Shown: positions 54,881 through 64,000 of the stretch, piece after piece
Layout: every line of letters begins with the position of its first letter
Numbering within the stretch: the stretch's first letter is position 1
Assembly: GCF_904849725.1 (NCBI RefSeq)
Contig: NC_058519.1
Span: 187,787,703 to 187,851,702 of the forward strand
Direction: 5' to 3'
Origin: Hordeum vulgare subsp. vulgare
Taxonomy: Eukaryota > Streptophyta > Magnoliopsida > Poales > Poaceae
Length of the DNA: 64,000 nt
Made by a program: the position numbers and the translations under genes
Notes under the pieces: generated by a model
Database searches by the model: none
Seen by the model: the letters and a program-made list of their open reading frames with translations, nothing else
What the model was told of the DNA's origin: nothing

Positions 54881-55670
54881 AGCTGGTGACCCCAACAGAA
54901 TTGAAGCACGTGCAAAAATTGGCAGGCTGCATGGCGGCTTTCAGATGCTTCATCTCCGGCCTTGGCGAAGAGGCACTACCGCTCTACAGACTGCTCTAAG
55001 GAACAAAAAACTTTGAGTGCACTAACGAGGCAACACCCGCACTCAAAGTTATTGAATGTTGTTAGACAATAATCCCATACTGCCGGCACCTGCTACAGGG
55101 GATCCAATGTTGTTGTACATCTTGACCACCAACCAAGTCGTCAGCGCAGTCCTCATTGTCGAACGAGAGGCAGAAGCCCATAAGCTCCGGATACAAAAGC
55201 CAGTATATTATGTGTCCGAAGTACTTACCCCATGCAAATCTCGTTATCCACACTACCAGAACATAACCTACATAGTTTTGATGGCATCTCACAAGCTCCG
55301 ACACTACTTCCGAGAGTGTTTGGTCATGGTAGCATCCGAAGTACCCATGAATGATATAATCAACAACAGGGACGCCATGGGCCACATAGCCAAATGGGCT
55401 ATTGAGCTCCTACCTTTTGAAATTGTGTACAAGCCACATAGAGCTATTAAATCTCACGTGTTGGCTGATTTTCTCGCAGAATGGATGGAGGCCGAACTCC
55501 CAAAAGAGTACACTACATATTCCCATCAGATGACATACTTCGACGGCTCCAAGATGCTTGCCGGACTCGGGGATGGTGTCATACCTACATCCCCCACTCG
55601 CGACAACATCTGGTATGCACTACAGATTATGTACACTGATTCCAACAATGTGGCCGAATAAGAGGCTCTA
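54881..55670 (+). pseudogene. pol: RT connection and RNase H of Tat-like element
   Basis: ELKHVQKLAGCMAAFRCFIS (about 54900) is the connection, followed by frame losses. From 55056 the RNase H half reads AVLIVEREAEAHKLRIQKPVY, YVSEVLTPCKSRYPHYQ and WAIELLPFEIVYKPHRAIKS. It passes in the same frame into the start of the second RNase H-like domain. Confidence 0.82.
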
Positions 55671-56113
55671 TTGCATGAACTACAGATGACAAAGTCGATG
55701 GGCGTACAACGGCTCGAGGTACGGGGACACTCTAACCTCGCTATCTCGAAATCAATGGTGAATTTGATGCCAAAAATCCTAAAATGATGGCTTATAGGAA
55801 TGCGGTCCTCAAAATATCGGCCCAGTTTGAAGGCCTTGAATTCCACCATGTCTCTAGAGACAACAATCAAGTTGCCAATGTTCTTACTCGTATGGGCACC
55901 AAACGTGATCTCGTCCCTAAAAATACCTTTTTGGAACAACTCTTCAAGTTTTCCATGGCATGGCAGGATGAGGACAATGACACTGGAGCAAGTGGAAAGG
56001 AACATGTCACCCCTCCTATAATCAAGCGATATGAACAAATCATTGGCGGCTCAGGACTTGAAAAAACACCTTCAGCTCATGAAGTCATGGCATCGATCAC
56101 GCCATGGACTTAG
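55540..56113 (+). pseudogene. pol: Second RNase H-like domain of Tat-like element
   Basis: MTYFDGSKMLAGLGDGVI carries the DGS-type first acidic residue of the archaeal-type RNase H found in Tat elements. YTDSNNVAE with a TAA where EALLHEL follows, then MGVQRLEVRGHSNLAI and FEGLEFHHVSRDNNQVANVL complete the domain in two frames. Confidence 0.72.
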
Positions 56114-56539
56114 CCTTTTCTCGCCTATCTTCTCTACCAAGAGCTCCTCGATGACCAAACTAAGGCAAGTCGAATAATTCGGGATCCAAGGCCTCCAAGG
56201 TTCATGAGGGGGAGCTATATAAGAAAAGCACCACTAGAGTCCTCTAGCGGTGCATATCCGAAGAAGAGGGTAAACCTCTCTTGGCTGAAATAAATGCAGA
56301 CATGGGCGGTCATCATGCAGCAGCTTTGGCCCTGTTAAGCAAGGCTTTCTGAACTGGCTTCCTTTGGCCTACGGTTCGCGCAGACGCTCACACACTCGTC
56401 CAAAATAGTGTTGGTTGTCACCTTTTTGCAAATCAAAGCCACATGCCCGCAACAACTCTTAGGACAATACCGATAACCTAACCTTTTGCAGTCTGGGGGA
56501 TGGAAATGGCCGCACCACTTAAAGGGGGGCCAAGAAAAA

Positions 56540-57087
56540 GAAATGTGTTTTGGTTACGGTTGATAGATTCACTGAGTGGATTGAAGCCAAATTAGTAACG
56601 TCTGCTAAGTCTGGACCGGTTATTGATTTTATATCGAGCGTGCTTCACTATTATGGTGCATCTCATGGCCCATAGTATAATAACGGACAATGGATCCAAT
56701 TGCACAGCTCAGGAAGTGAAGGACTAGTGCGCTAATTTGGGCATGAAGCTCGATTATGCCTCTTTGTATCACCCACAAACCAATGGACAGGTTGATCAAT
56801 CAAACACGCTTATTATGAGCGGATTCAAACTGCACCTGGTCTGATCTCTCAACGAATTTGATTACGATTGGGTAGAGGAGCTTGACTCTGTTCTGTGGGG
56901 GCTTGCGCACCACCCCGAACCGATCAACGGGATATACGCCATTTTTTATGATAAAGGGGCAGAGCGGTCCTCCCCTGCGATATCATCCATGATGCACCTA
57001 GAGTGCGCATGTACGAGGGAAAATAGGCCGAGCTAGATTGACAAGAGCACTTGGACGTACTAGAAGTAGAACGCGATATAGCTCTAG
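56540..57087 (+). pseudogene. pol: Integrase remnant of Tat-like element, cut by Copia insertion
   Basis: TVDRFTEWIEAKLVTSAKSG (about 56557) is the start of the core with its Asp. HPQTNGQVDQSN-like text (about 56770) follows in another frame; here the catalytic Glu of the usual GQVE appears as Asp. The region ends at 57087 where the Copia LTR begins. Between 56113 and 56540 only scattered integrase zinc-region debris can be expected; I cannot define it. Confidence 0.65.
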
Positions 57088-58492
57088 TGTAAGGGCATAT
57101 TTCTACCCAAGTAGTTTTGGTGATTGATGACAATACATTTGCGGACTAATCGTGTGCATAAGCCTATCAGACACTTCCTCGGTTTGCACAAAGATAATTC
57201 TTGCCCCTCGGTGTATTGATGCGAAGACGGTTTCTCTCTTACCTTTCGTTGTTGGTGGACTTGAGTCATAGGAAAAGCCGTACTATTAAGAGGGGATCCG
57301 CTTTGGAAAAGTCTGGGTGGAATCATCACGTACACTTTCTTCTCACCCTCTTTTTCGCTTCGATGAAGCTTTTTTCTGTGCCAAAAATCCCTGCCTTGAA
57401 TGTTCCAAGCAATAGTACCGCCCCTGGAGCGGTACTACCTCTTATCATCAGTAGTACCGCCCGGACCGGCGGTAGTACCACTCAGAGCGGTAGTGGTCCT
57501 GCTGGTACCGCTGGTCTGCACCGCTGCTCATAAGTGTGACGCCTTTCTTGGTCGGACTTTGCGGTAGTGTTGGCCGGTAGTACTGCCCGCAGGTGGTACT
57601 ATTGCTTGTTAGTACTGCTCCGGGCGGTACTATAGGCCCTGCCTCCTCTCTGTTTCGCCCTCCCTCTGCTTGATCGGTAGTACCGTTCACTTTGAGCGGT
57701 ACTACCTCTTTTGATCGGTAGTACTGCTCTGGCTCGTGCTGAGGGGGTGGGTAACGGGAAGATTCTTCCCCCACTATATAATGGGGTTCTTCTTCCCTCA
57801 GAACTTCAGCTTTCCCCCCAAAGCTCCACTGTTGCTCCAAGCTCCATTTTATCTCGATCTCTCTCCATAGCCAACAAAACTTGTTGATATTCTAGGGTTT
57901 GGTTGAGAGGGTCTTGATCTACACTTCCACCAAGAGAAATCTGATTCCCCCCACTGATCCCTCATGGATCTTGTTACTCTTGGGTGTTTGAGCACCCTAG
58001 ACGGTTGAGGTCACCTTGAAGCCATATTCCATTGTGGTGAAGCTTCGTGGTCTTTTGGGGAGCCTCCAATTAAGTTGTGGAGATTGCCCCAACCTTGTTT
58101 GTAAAGGTTCAGTCGCCGCCTTCAAGGGCACCACTTAGTAGAATCACGGCACCTTGCATCGTATGAGGGTGTGAGGAGAATATGGTGGCCTTAGTGGCAT
58201 CTTGGGGAGCATTGTGCCTCGAGACCGCTCCAACAAGACACGTATTTCCTCTCAAAGGGAAGGAACTTCGGAAACACATCCTCGTTTCCATTGGTTCCAC
58301 TTGTGGTTATTTCTTACCTTTACTTTTATTTACTTCTTGCTTATTATAGTTGTCATTAGCATCATATAGGTTGCTCACTTAGTTGCATATCTAGACAACC
58401 TATTCGTTGCTAATCTTACTTTTTCTAAAGAAAAGGTTAAGATTTGTTAGTTGCCTATTCACCCCCTCTAGTCAACCACATCGATCCTTTCA
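57088..58492 (+). repeat. 5' LTR of SIRE/Maximus-like element
   Basis: It is about 1405 bp and ends cgatcctttca. A TATA box actatataatgg lies at about 57773-57784. The promoter-proximal part carries an array of AGTACCGC/GCGGTACT motifs (57410-57735). Confidence 0.85.
57410..57735 (+). repeat. Array of inverted AGTACCGC / GCGGTACT motifs
   Basis: About a dozen copies in both orientations, for example agtaccgcccctggagcggtact at 57414-57436 (given by its arms agtaccg and cggtact) and a longer pair around 57676-57710, end about 40 bp before the TATA box. Each neighbouring pair can fold as a hairpin. Confidence 0.75.
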
Positions 58493-58493
58493 A

Positions 58494-58507
58494 TTGGTAT
58501 TAGAGTC
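58494..58507 (+). other. Primer binding site (initiator tRNA-Met type)
   Basis: ttggtattagagtc is a one- to two-mismatch form of TTGGTATCAGAGCC, directly after the LTR. Confidence 0.82.
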
Positions 58508-58543
58508 TCGTCTTTTTATTAAGAGTTTTACCATCCAAAGAGT

Positions 58544-59895
58544 ATGGTTGACGGTGAGGTTAGTCCGAGGGAATTGCATGAGGCAACTATTTCGAACTCG
58601 GTCTCCCGAGAGGATCTCAATGAGGCAATGTCCACATTTAGATTGCGAGTGACTATCAAGGTCAAGAACATGCTAAAAGATTTACTTGATATTTTCAAAC
58701 CGTCTACCGACCCATTGCATGTGGTTAATCCCACCACTTCAGATACTGGGACCAATTCCGAAAAGGAAAATGAAAGTAGTGAAAGAGATAAATTACCTCA
58801 AGGAACGAGTGGGGAAAATACCTTTGCCTCGGTTCCTCCTCCCATGGTTTATGGAGGACCGGTTCACGCACCACATATTATTAACCTCGGTCCTACGCCT
58901 AAGCTTGTAAAGAATGATTTTGCTAATTGGGTTTTTCATATAAAAGCTCATTTGAATCACATCTCAACACAACTGTGGAGAATCATTGAGCAAGGCTACT
59001 ACCCTCATGATCCAAGAAACCTCACTCCAAGAGAATAGGTTCACAATCAGCTCAACCATTCATCCTTGTTCATTTTTCAAGCAGTTTTTCCTATTGAAGA
59101 TCTTGCTCATTTGTGTCTCTTCACTCGTGACAAAGATTGTTGGGAGCATATCATTTCCATGTACAAGGGAAGCTCTAGTATTCAACGGTCAAACTATGAA
59201 GTAACACTGGACGAGGGCGATGAATTTGTTATGATTCAGGATGAAGATCCTCGTGAGCTCTACCAAAGGGTGACAACTCTTGTTGTTGCTCTTCAAGATC
59301 ATGGAAGCAAGGATGTGGATGACAATTGGATCAAGCGTAAGTTTCTCAAGGCTATTATGCCCTTCAACAAATCCATGTCCTTCGTTATCCTTTAGAGGCA
59401 AGACTTTCACTCCATGTCCTCAAGTGATGAGTTGGATGAGTTTATTGCCATGAACATATTGAACAAGACCGCTAACAATGATCTAGCTCGTGTTCAACGA
59501 TCAAGAAAAGACTTTCCCAACCTTGCTTGGAAGGCCAAGGTTGTATTGGAGGAAGACAAGGAAGAATAAGTGGAACTGTCCCCTGAAGACAGCAAGTATG
59601 CTTACCATGAGCATATGGTTCTTGCCTCAAGACAGTTTTGAGGCAACAAGAGAAACTCAATACCTAATTTCTACAAGAACAACTCAAATGGGCCTAAGGC
59701 AAGAAACTTGTGTGGACATGCTACAACTGTGGAAATGTGAGTCACTTTGTGGCTGATTGTCCTTATGAGAAGAGGGAATACAATGGTGGCAAACTTATTC
59801 CGAAAGACAAGGCAAGCCCTTCCCCAACAAGAACAACTCTTCAAGAACAAACCCCAAAAGGTGTTGGTGGCTCAAGAGTAGTACCTCTCCAATGA
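58544..59895 (+). pseudogene. gag: SIRE/Maximus-like gag, capsid and zinc knuckle, broken
   Basis: It starts MVDGEVSPRELHEATISNSV. FANWVFHIKAHLNHISTQLW is followed by a TAG at 59037-59039 in the same frame, then LFTRDKDCWEHIISMYKGS and DPRELYQRVTTLVVALQDHG (Copia UBN2-like Gag core). A stop at about 59393 and a frameshift before 59710 separate it from the zinc knuckle CYNCGNVSHFVADC (CX2CX4HX4C, complete) at about 59717-59758. It would form the particle. Confidence 0.85.
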
Positions 59896-59931
59896 GGATG
59901 AGGATGATGATGCAAGTGGTGAAGTGATGGG

Positions 59932-61056
59932 ATGGCCATCGTGGCAATTGCTGTCTCTTCTCCAAGCAAGGTGTCCCTCTTCAATGCCCCCAGCGAGAAC
60001 CGCATTGCGAAGTGCCTTATGGCCAAGGCATCCAACAAGGTAACATCCAACACTAAAACTTACAACCTCAATCCTACCATTTCCACTACCTCCGTTAGTG
60101 GTGATGAAAAGGAAGAGGTAGAGGATGAGGAAAAATCCTTTGATAAATTCATGAGAAAAGTGAAGAGTAAATCCAAGAAGCATTTTGTTCTTCTCTTGGA
60201 ACAACTAGGAGAGGCTAATGACCTCATTGAATCTCATGAACAAACTATCTCCACATTACAAGGACATAGTCATGATTATGCCGATGAGATTTTGGATCTT
60301 CCTATTGCTCTTGAAGAAGAGCAAGGACTTCATTTGACCCTTGAGGAGTCACACAACGATGACCTTCCTAAATTAAAGAAAGATCTTGATCATTCTCTTG
60401 TTCTTACTCATGTGATCCAATCCAAAAATGTTGCACTTGGGCTTGACCATGTTAGACTCAAGGAAGAGCTTGCAACACTTGACAAGGCTGACAAGGCCTT
60501 GAAGAGTGTTCATGCCTCTTTGAAAGAGTCTCATGCTCAACTTCAAGTAAAGCTCAATTAGGAAATAGACACTTGATCTCCATTTGTTTTAATTGATAAT
60601 GTCCATGCTACTAAGCCTTGTTGTGAGCATGCACATCTTGTGGAAGAGAACACCAAATTAAGAGAGCAACTTGAGAAAGGCCTTGTGACATGCATCCAAG
60701 GTGAAAATAATCTTAATGACTTTTTGAGCAATCAAAAGGAAGTGGTTGCAAAGGAAGGAGTTGGGTTTGCACCCAACTCCAAGAAGAACAAGAAGAGGAA
60801 GACCAAGAAACCTGCCCAGCTTATGGAAACCTTTGTTAAAACTGGGGAGGGTACTCATGAGAAGAAAAATGACCAAGCTAAGGCTGGTAATGCCAAGAAG
60901 GGACAAAACCCCTTACCAACACAGCCGACGACTTTAACCCCTCTTATGTCTTATGTCGTGCGAGTGATGGTAATGTTTTTGCTAACTTTGTTGGTTCTCA
61001 TGATGAGTACATTGAATGGTCTATTTGGGTTCCTAAGATCCTTGTTACTAACCTGA
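59932..61056 (+). pseudogene. gag: Extended Gag C-terminal coiled-coil region of SIRE/Maximus-like element
   Basis: A 209-residue open stretch (MAIVAIAVSSPSKVSLFNAP) continues after a TAG at 60559-60561 in the same frame to about 61056. It contains FDKFMRKVKSKSKKHFVLLL, long runs of Glu/Lys/Leu heptad-like sequence (LKEELATLDKADKALKSVHA), ENTKLREQLEKGLVTCIQGE and a Lys-rich block (NSKKNKKRKTKKPAQ). Such long coiled-coil Gag tails are usual for SIRE-type elements. It probably mediates multimerisation; that is inference. Confidence 0.75.
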
Positions 61057-61094
61057 AGGACATATTAAATAATGGGTACCTAAACCCAAGCATT

Positions 61095-61420
61095 GATCTT
61101 ATGTAGGAGTTTGCTTTCGGTGGGGTGTCATGGTTACTTGAGAGTGGAGCAACAAATCATATGACCGGAAGAAAGGACTTGGTGGTGGACGTTCATCCTA
61201 ACCCATCCATTGCCACCCAAGTCTCCTTTGGTGATGATGCAATTTCTAAGGTATTGGGTATCGGGAAGGTGGTAGTTTCTCCGGAACTTACCACTGAAAA
61301 GGTTATGCTTGTTGATACCCTCGCATACAATTTAATTTCCGTTCATCAACTTGCACTTATGGGCTTTAGTACCTTCTTTGGCATTGACTCTGTGGCCCTT
61401 TTGTGGAGCAAGACTCTTAA
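61095..61420 (+). pseudogene. pol: Protease of SIRE/Maximus-like element, active-site Asp lost
   Basis: SWLLESGATNHMTG (about 61128-61170) is the Copia protease box, whose canonical form is W-(V/I)-(L/V)-D-S-G; here the catalytic Asp is Glu (GAG). The fold continues through VSFGDDAISKVLGIGKVVVS and MLVDTLAYNLISVHQLALMG in a frame that stays open to integrase. Confidence 0.82.
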
Positions 61421-61479
61421 AGTAGCTTTTGTTGGGCATGTAGAGAACGGTCTCTATGTGGTAAACTTTTCGGAGCGAC

Positions 61480-62476
61480 CTATTAAGACCGCAACTTGCC
61501 TAATGGCTAAAGTTGATATGGGATGCCTTTGGAATCACCGGCTAGCCCATGTCAATATGAGATCTTTGAAAAGTCTCCTCAAAGGGGATCACGTTCTTGG
61601 ACTAACAAATGTGAGTTTCGCCAGAGATTGTGCTTGTAGTGCGTGTATTGAAGGAAAGATTCATAAGACAGCTCACCGCCCCATGAATACCATCTACTCA
61701 AAAAGGACCTTGGAGCTTGTCCACGTGGATCTCTTTGGTCCTCCATCCTATGATAGTCTTGGGGGAAGAAAGTATTGCTTGGTGATTGTGGATGATTACT
61801 CAAGATATACTTGGGCATACTTTTTCAAGAGAAAGAGTGAGACTCAAAAAATTGTCATCGACTTTGCTAATTAAGCACAACAACAACATGATGCAAAGAT
61901 ATTGATGATTAGAAGTGACAATGGCACCAAGTTCAAGAATTACACCTTAAATGAATTTTTGAGTGATGAAGGAATCAAGCATCAATACTCTGCACCTTAT
62001 ACTCCTCAACAAAATGGTGTGGTGTAAAGGAAGAACCAGACGTTGATGGATGCGTCATGAACCATGATGGCGGAGTTTAAATCTTCGTATAACTTTTGGG
62101 CCGAAGTCATCAACACCGCATGCCATGTATCCAATTGGCTCTACTTTCGCAAAGGCTTGAACAAGACTCCATATGAAATTCTTACCGGTAACAAGCCCAA
62201 ACTCAAGTACTTTCGGGTGTTTGGCTGTAAGTGTTACATTCTTAACAAAGGTGCTTGCTTGTCTAAATTTGAACCTACAACTCAAGAAGGCATATTTGTT
62301 GGTTATGCTACAAACTCTCGCGCTTACTTTGTCCTCAACAAGTCCTCGGAACTCATTGAGGAGATGTGTAACGTAGAGTTTGATGAAAATAATGGCTCCC
62401 AAGTGGAGCAAAGTGGTCTTTGTGATGTAGGTGATGAAATTCCACCCCAAGACCTTAGAAGAATGGGTGTGTGACA
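61480..62476 (+). pseudogene. pol: GAG-pre-integrase and integrase of SIRE/Maximus-like element, broken
   Basis: The HHCC region reads LWNHRLAHVNMRSLKSLLKG and CACSACIEGK. The core has LVHVDLFGPPSYDSLGGRKY (first Asp), a TAA at 61872-61874, then LMIRSDNGTKFKN (second Asp kept) and YTPQQNGVV followed by TAA where the catalytic Glu of VVERKN should be. It continues in another frame with NFWAEVINTACHVSNWLYFR and LKYFRVFGCKCYILNKGACL to a TGA at 62475-62477. Confidence 0.87.
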
Positions 62477-62501
62477 CTTCCTACCCATTGAGGAACCCCT
62501 T

Positions 62502-62803
62502 GTGGCTAAAGGAGAAGGACAATGTTCCACTCATGTGGAACAATCACAGGCACAAGACCCACACGCTTCCGAAGAACAAACTGAAGGCCCTCAACCCTGT
62601 GATCTTGATCAAGGAGAAGATCAACCTCAGGATGGTACATCACCAAGTGATGACCTTGATGAAGCTCACCCCTCTGAGGATGCCCAAGATCAAGAGCAAG
62701 CTCAAGATCAAGACCAAGTTCAAGATCAAGAGCATGCTCAAGAACAAAACCAAGATCAAGATCAAAGGCAAACTCGCAAAGGCAATAAAGGTCACAAATA
62801 GGA
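62502..62803 (+). pseudogene. pol: Low-complexity Gln/Asp linker between integrase and reverse transcriptase
   Basis: An acidic, Gln-rich frame holds about ten degenerate units of QDQ/QEQ (about 62685-62770), encoded by caagat/caagac-type hexamers, ending in a basic RQTRKGNKGHK and a stop. Linkers at this place are usually poorly conserved. Confidence 0.65.
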
Positions 62804-62954
62804 TCCTCAGCCTACCCATGAGGAGATTCAAGAAAGACATGCTGCCAAGAATGCCAAAAAGCTCATAAAGAATTCTCATATACTAGAGAATGTCTACGGC
62901 ATCTTAAAGAGAGGGGTAACCATTCATCGTCAATTAACAAACTTTAGTGTGCAT

Positions 62955-64000
62955 CATGCGTTTGTTTATTGCATTGAACTCCTGAAGGTACAAGAGGATC
63001 TCGAAGACATGGATTGGGTTGAAGCAATGCATGAAGAACTCAACAACTTCGAGCGCAACGAAGTGTGGCGATTGGTGCCAAGACCAAAGGAGAACCACCA
63101 TGTCATTGGGACAAAGTGGATCTTTAAGGACAAGCAAGATGCAACGGTGTCATGACTTGTAACAAGGCAAGATTAGTAGCACAAGGCTACTCCCAAGTCG
63201 AGGGCATCGACTACGGTGAAACCTTTGCTCCGGTTGCTCTCCTTGAATCTATTCGCATGTTTCTTGCATTTGCTTCCCATCATAACTTCAAATTATACCA
63301 AATGGATGTGAAGAGTGCATTTCTTAAAGTCCCCTTGAGGCGTTGGTTTATGTCAAGCAACCCCCGGGGTTCGAGGATCTCAAGTTCCCTATTCATGTTT
63401 ATGTTCTCGATAAGGCACTTTATGGCCTTAAACAAGCCCCATGTGCATGGTATGAGCACATTACCGAGATGTTACATGACCGTGGATTTGAACTTCGGAA
63501 AATTGACCCCACTCTTTTTACTAAGAAGGTCAAGGGGAGTTTATTCATATGCCAACTATATGTTGATGATATTATCTTTGGTCGTCCTAACAAAGCTTTT
63601 AATGAAGAATTTTCCGCACTAATGACTAAAGAGTTTGAGATGTCTATGATGGGAGATTTGAAGTTTTTCCTTGGATTCGAAGTCAAGCAACAAAGTCAAG
63701 GAACCTTCATCAATCAAGAAAAATATACCCAAGACATGCTCAAAAGGTTCAAGATGGATGATCTCAAACCGGCCAAGGCCAACACCCCCATGCCTCTCAA
63801 GTGCCATCTTGACCTCGATCCCAATGGTAAAGCCGTGGATCAAAAGGTATATCGCTCTATGATCGGCTCCGTGCTTTACGTTTGTGCATCTAGACCCGAT
63901 ATTATGTTGAGTGTAGGAATTTGTGCACAATTTCAATCCACACCTAATGAAAGCCAATATGTGGCGGTCAAGCGAATCTTTTGATATTTGGCTCATACCC
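62955..64000 (+). pseudogene. pol: Reverse transcriptase of SIRE/Maximus-like element, broken, truncated by window
   Basis: EDMDWVEAMHEELNNFERNE starts the RVT_2-type domain; a TGA at 63153-63155 falls after KDKQDATVS, then KARLVAQGYSQVEGIDYGET and YQMDVKSAFLK. A one-base change near 63340 moves the rest to a new frame: VYVKQPPGFEDL, ALYGLKQAPCAWYEHI and LYVDDIIFG (catalytic YVDD intact at about 63559). It runs on through MIGSVLYVCASRPDIMLSVG to a TGA at 63982-63984 where an Arg codon (CGA) would be expected. Confidence 0.88.

Larger units (their letters stand above)
48104..57087 (+). mobile_element. Decayed Tat-like Gypsy element (partial LTR, gag, PR, RT, RNase H, second RNase H, integrase)
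   Basis: LTR remains end in ttttgaca (48588) and are followed by a primer region cattggttctttcattgag. Coding remnants follow in Gypsy order and are cut by the insertion at 48809-52043. After RNase H a second RNase H-like domain precedes integrase, a feature of the Tat lineage. A SIRE-like Copia element interrupts the integrase at 57088, so the 3' part lies outside the window. Confidence 0.78.
57088..64000 (+). mobile_element. SIRE/Maximus-like Copia element, 5' part (runs off the window)
   Basis: The LTR starts TGTAAGGGCATATTTCTACC and is followed by a tRNA-iMet-type primer site, a long gag with coiled-coil C-terminal part, protease, integrase, a low-complexity linker and reverse transcriptase. 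The long Gag and the text EHIISMYKGSSSIQRSNYEV place it in the SIRE/Maximus group by recollection. Stops and frameshifts break every domain. The left flank is tctag; the right end and any 3' ORF are outside the window. Confidence 0.87.

Noticed and set aside
1..64000. tRNA, rRNA or ordinary protein-coding plant genes
   Set aside because: tRNA-like text occurs only as primer binding sites; no rRNA segments or intact exon sets were seen. Small ORFs outside the listed features are short, unsupported or antisense to retroelement genes.

Overview
The window is repeat-dominated intergenic DNA from a large grass genome, almost certainly Triticeae (wheat, Aegilops, barley or rye). The organism call rests on a BARE/Angela/WIS-type Copia element with its characteristic LTR, several Athila-like Gypsy families whose LTRs open with TGATACGTC, a Tat-like Gypsy element and a SIRE/Maximus-like Copia element. 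Nearly everything is LTR retrotransposon, inserted one inside another. I see no intact cellular gene, no tRNA or rRNA gene and no CRISPR array.

Layout: (1) 1-2094 is the 3' end of an Athila-like element. (2) 2095-3741 and 24533-25743 are two halves of older host DNA with degraded gene-like sequence and probably a CACTA transposon end at 25743. (3) That host is split by an Angela-like Copia element, 3742-24527 (TSD ctctc). (4) Its 3' LTR is split by a non-autonomous Athila-like element, 12580-24463 (TSD atcac/atcaa). (5) That element carries an Angela solo LTR, 20625-22427 (TSD ttaca). (6) 25744-27243 and 46948-47286 are two pieces of a minus-oriented LTR, split by (7) a minus-strand Athila-like element with gag-PR-RT-RH-INT, 27244-46942 (TSD ctacc). 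(8) The 5' LTR of that element is split by a second non-autonomous Athila-like element, 37204-46595 (TSD gcctg/tcctg). (9) 47287 to about 48100 is a Gypsy LTR fragment. (10) About 48104-57087 is a decayed Tat-like Gypsy element with two RNase H domains, interrupted by (11) an internally deleted Gypsy element, 48809-52043 (TSD agttc). (12) 57088-64000 is a SIRE/Maximus-like Copia element that runs off the window.

All coding regions are transposon proteins. Most are broken by stops and frameshifts, several at catalytic residues. The best-preserved are the gag, protease and third ORF of the element at 12580-24463.

The most interesting signal is a module shared by three Athila-like elements. An extra ORF follows gag-PR (two non-autonomous copies) or pol (the autonomous-type copy). 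It is preceded by a segment resembling the element's own LTR promoter region, including a GC-rich palindrome, and followed directly by a second copy of the polypurine tract. The ORF in this slot is of one type in the two non-autonomous copies and apparently unrelated in the autonomous-type one. The same palindrome lies upstream of the TATA-like box in LTRs of several families here.
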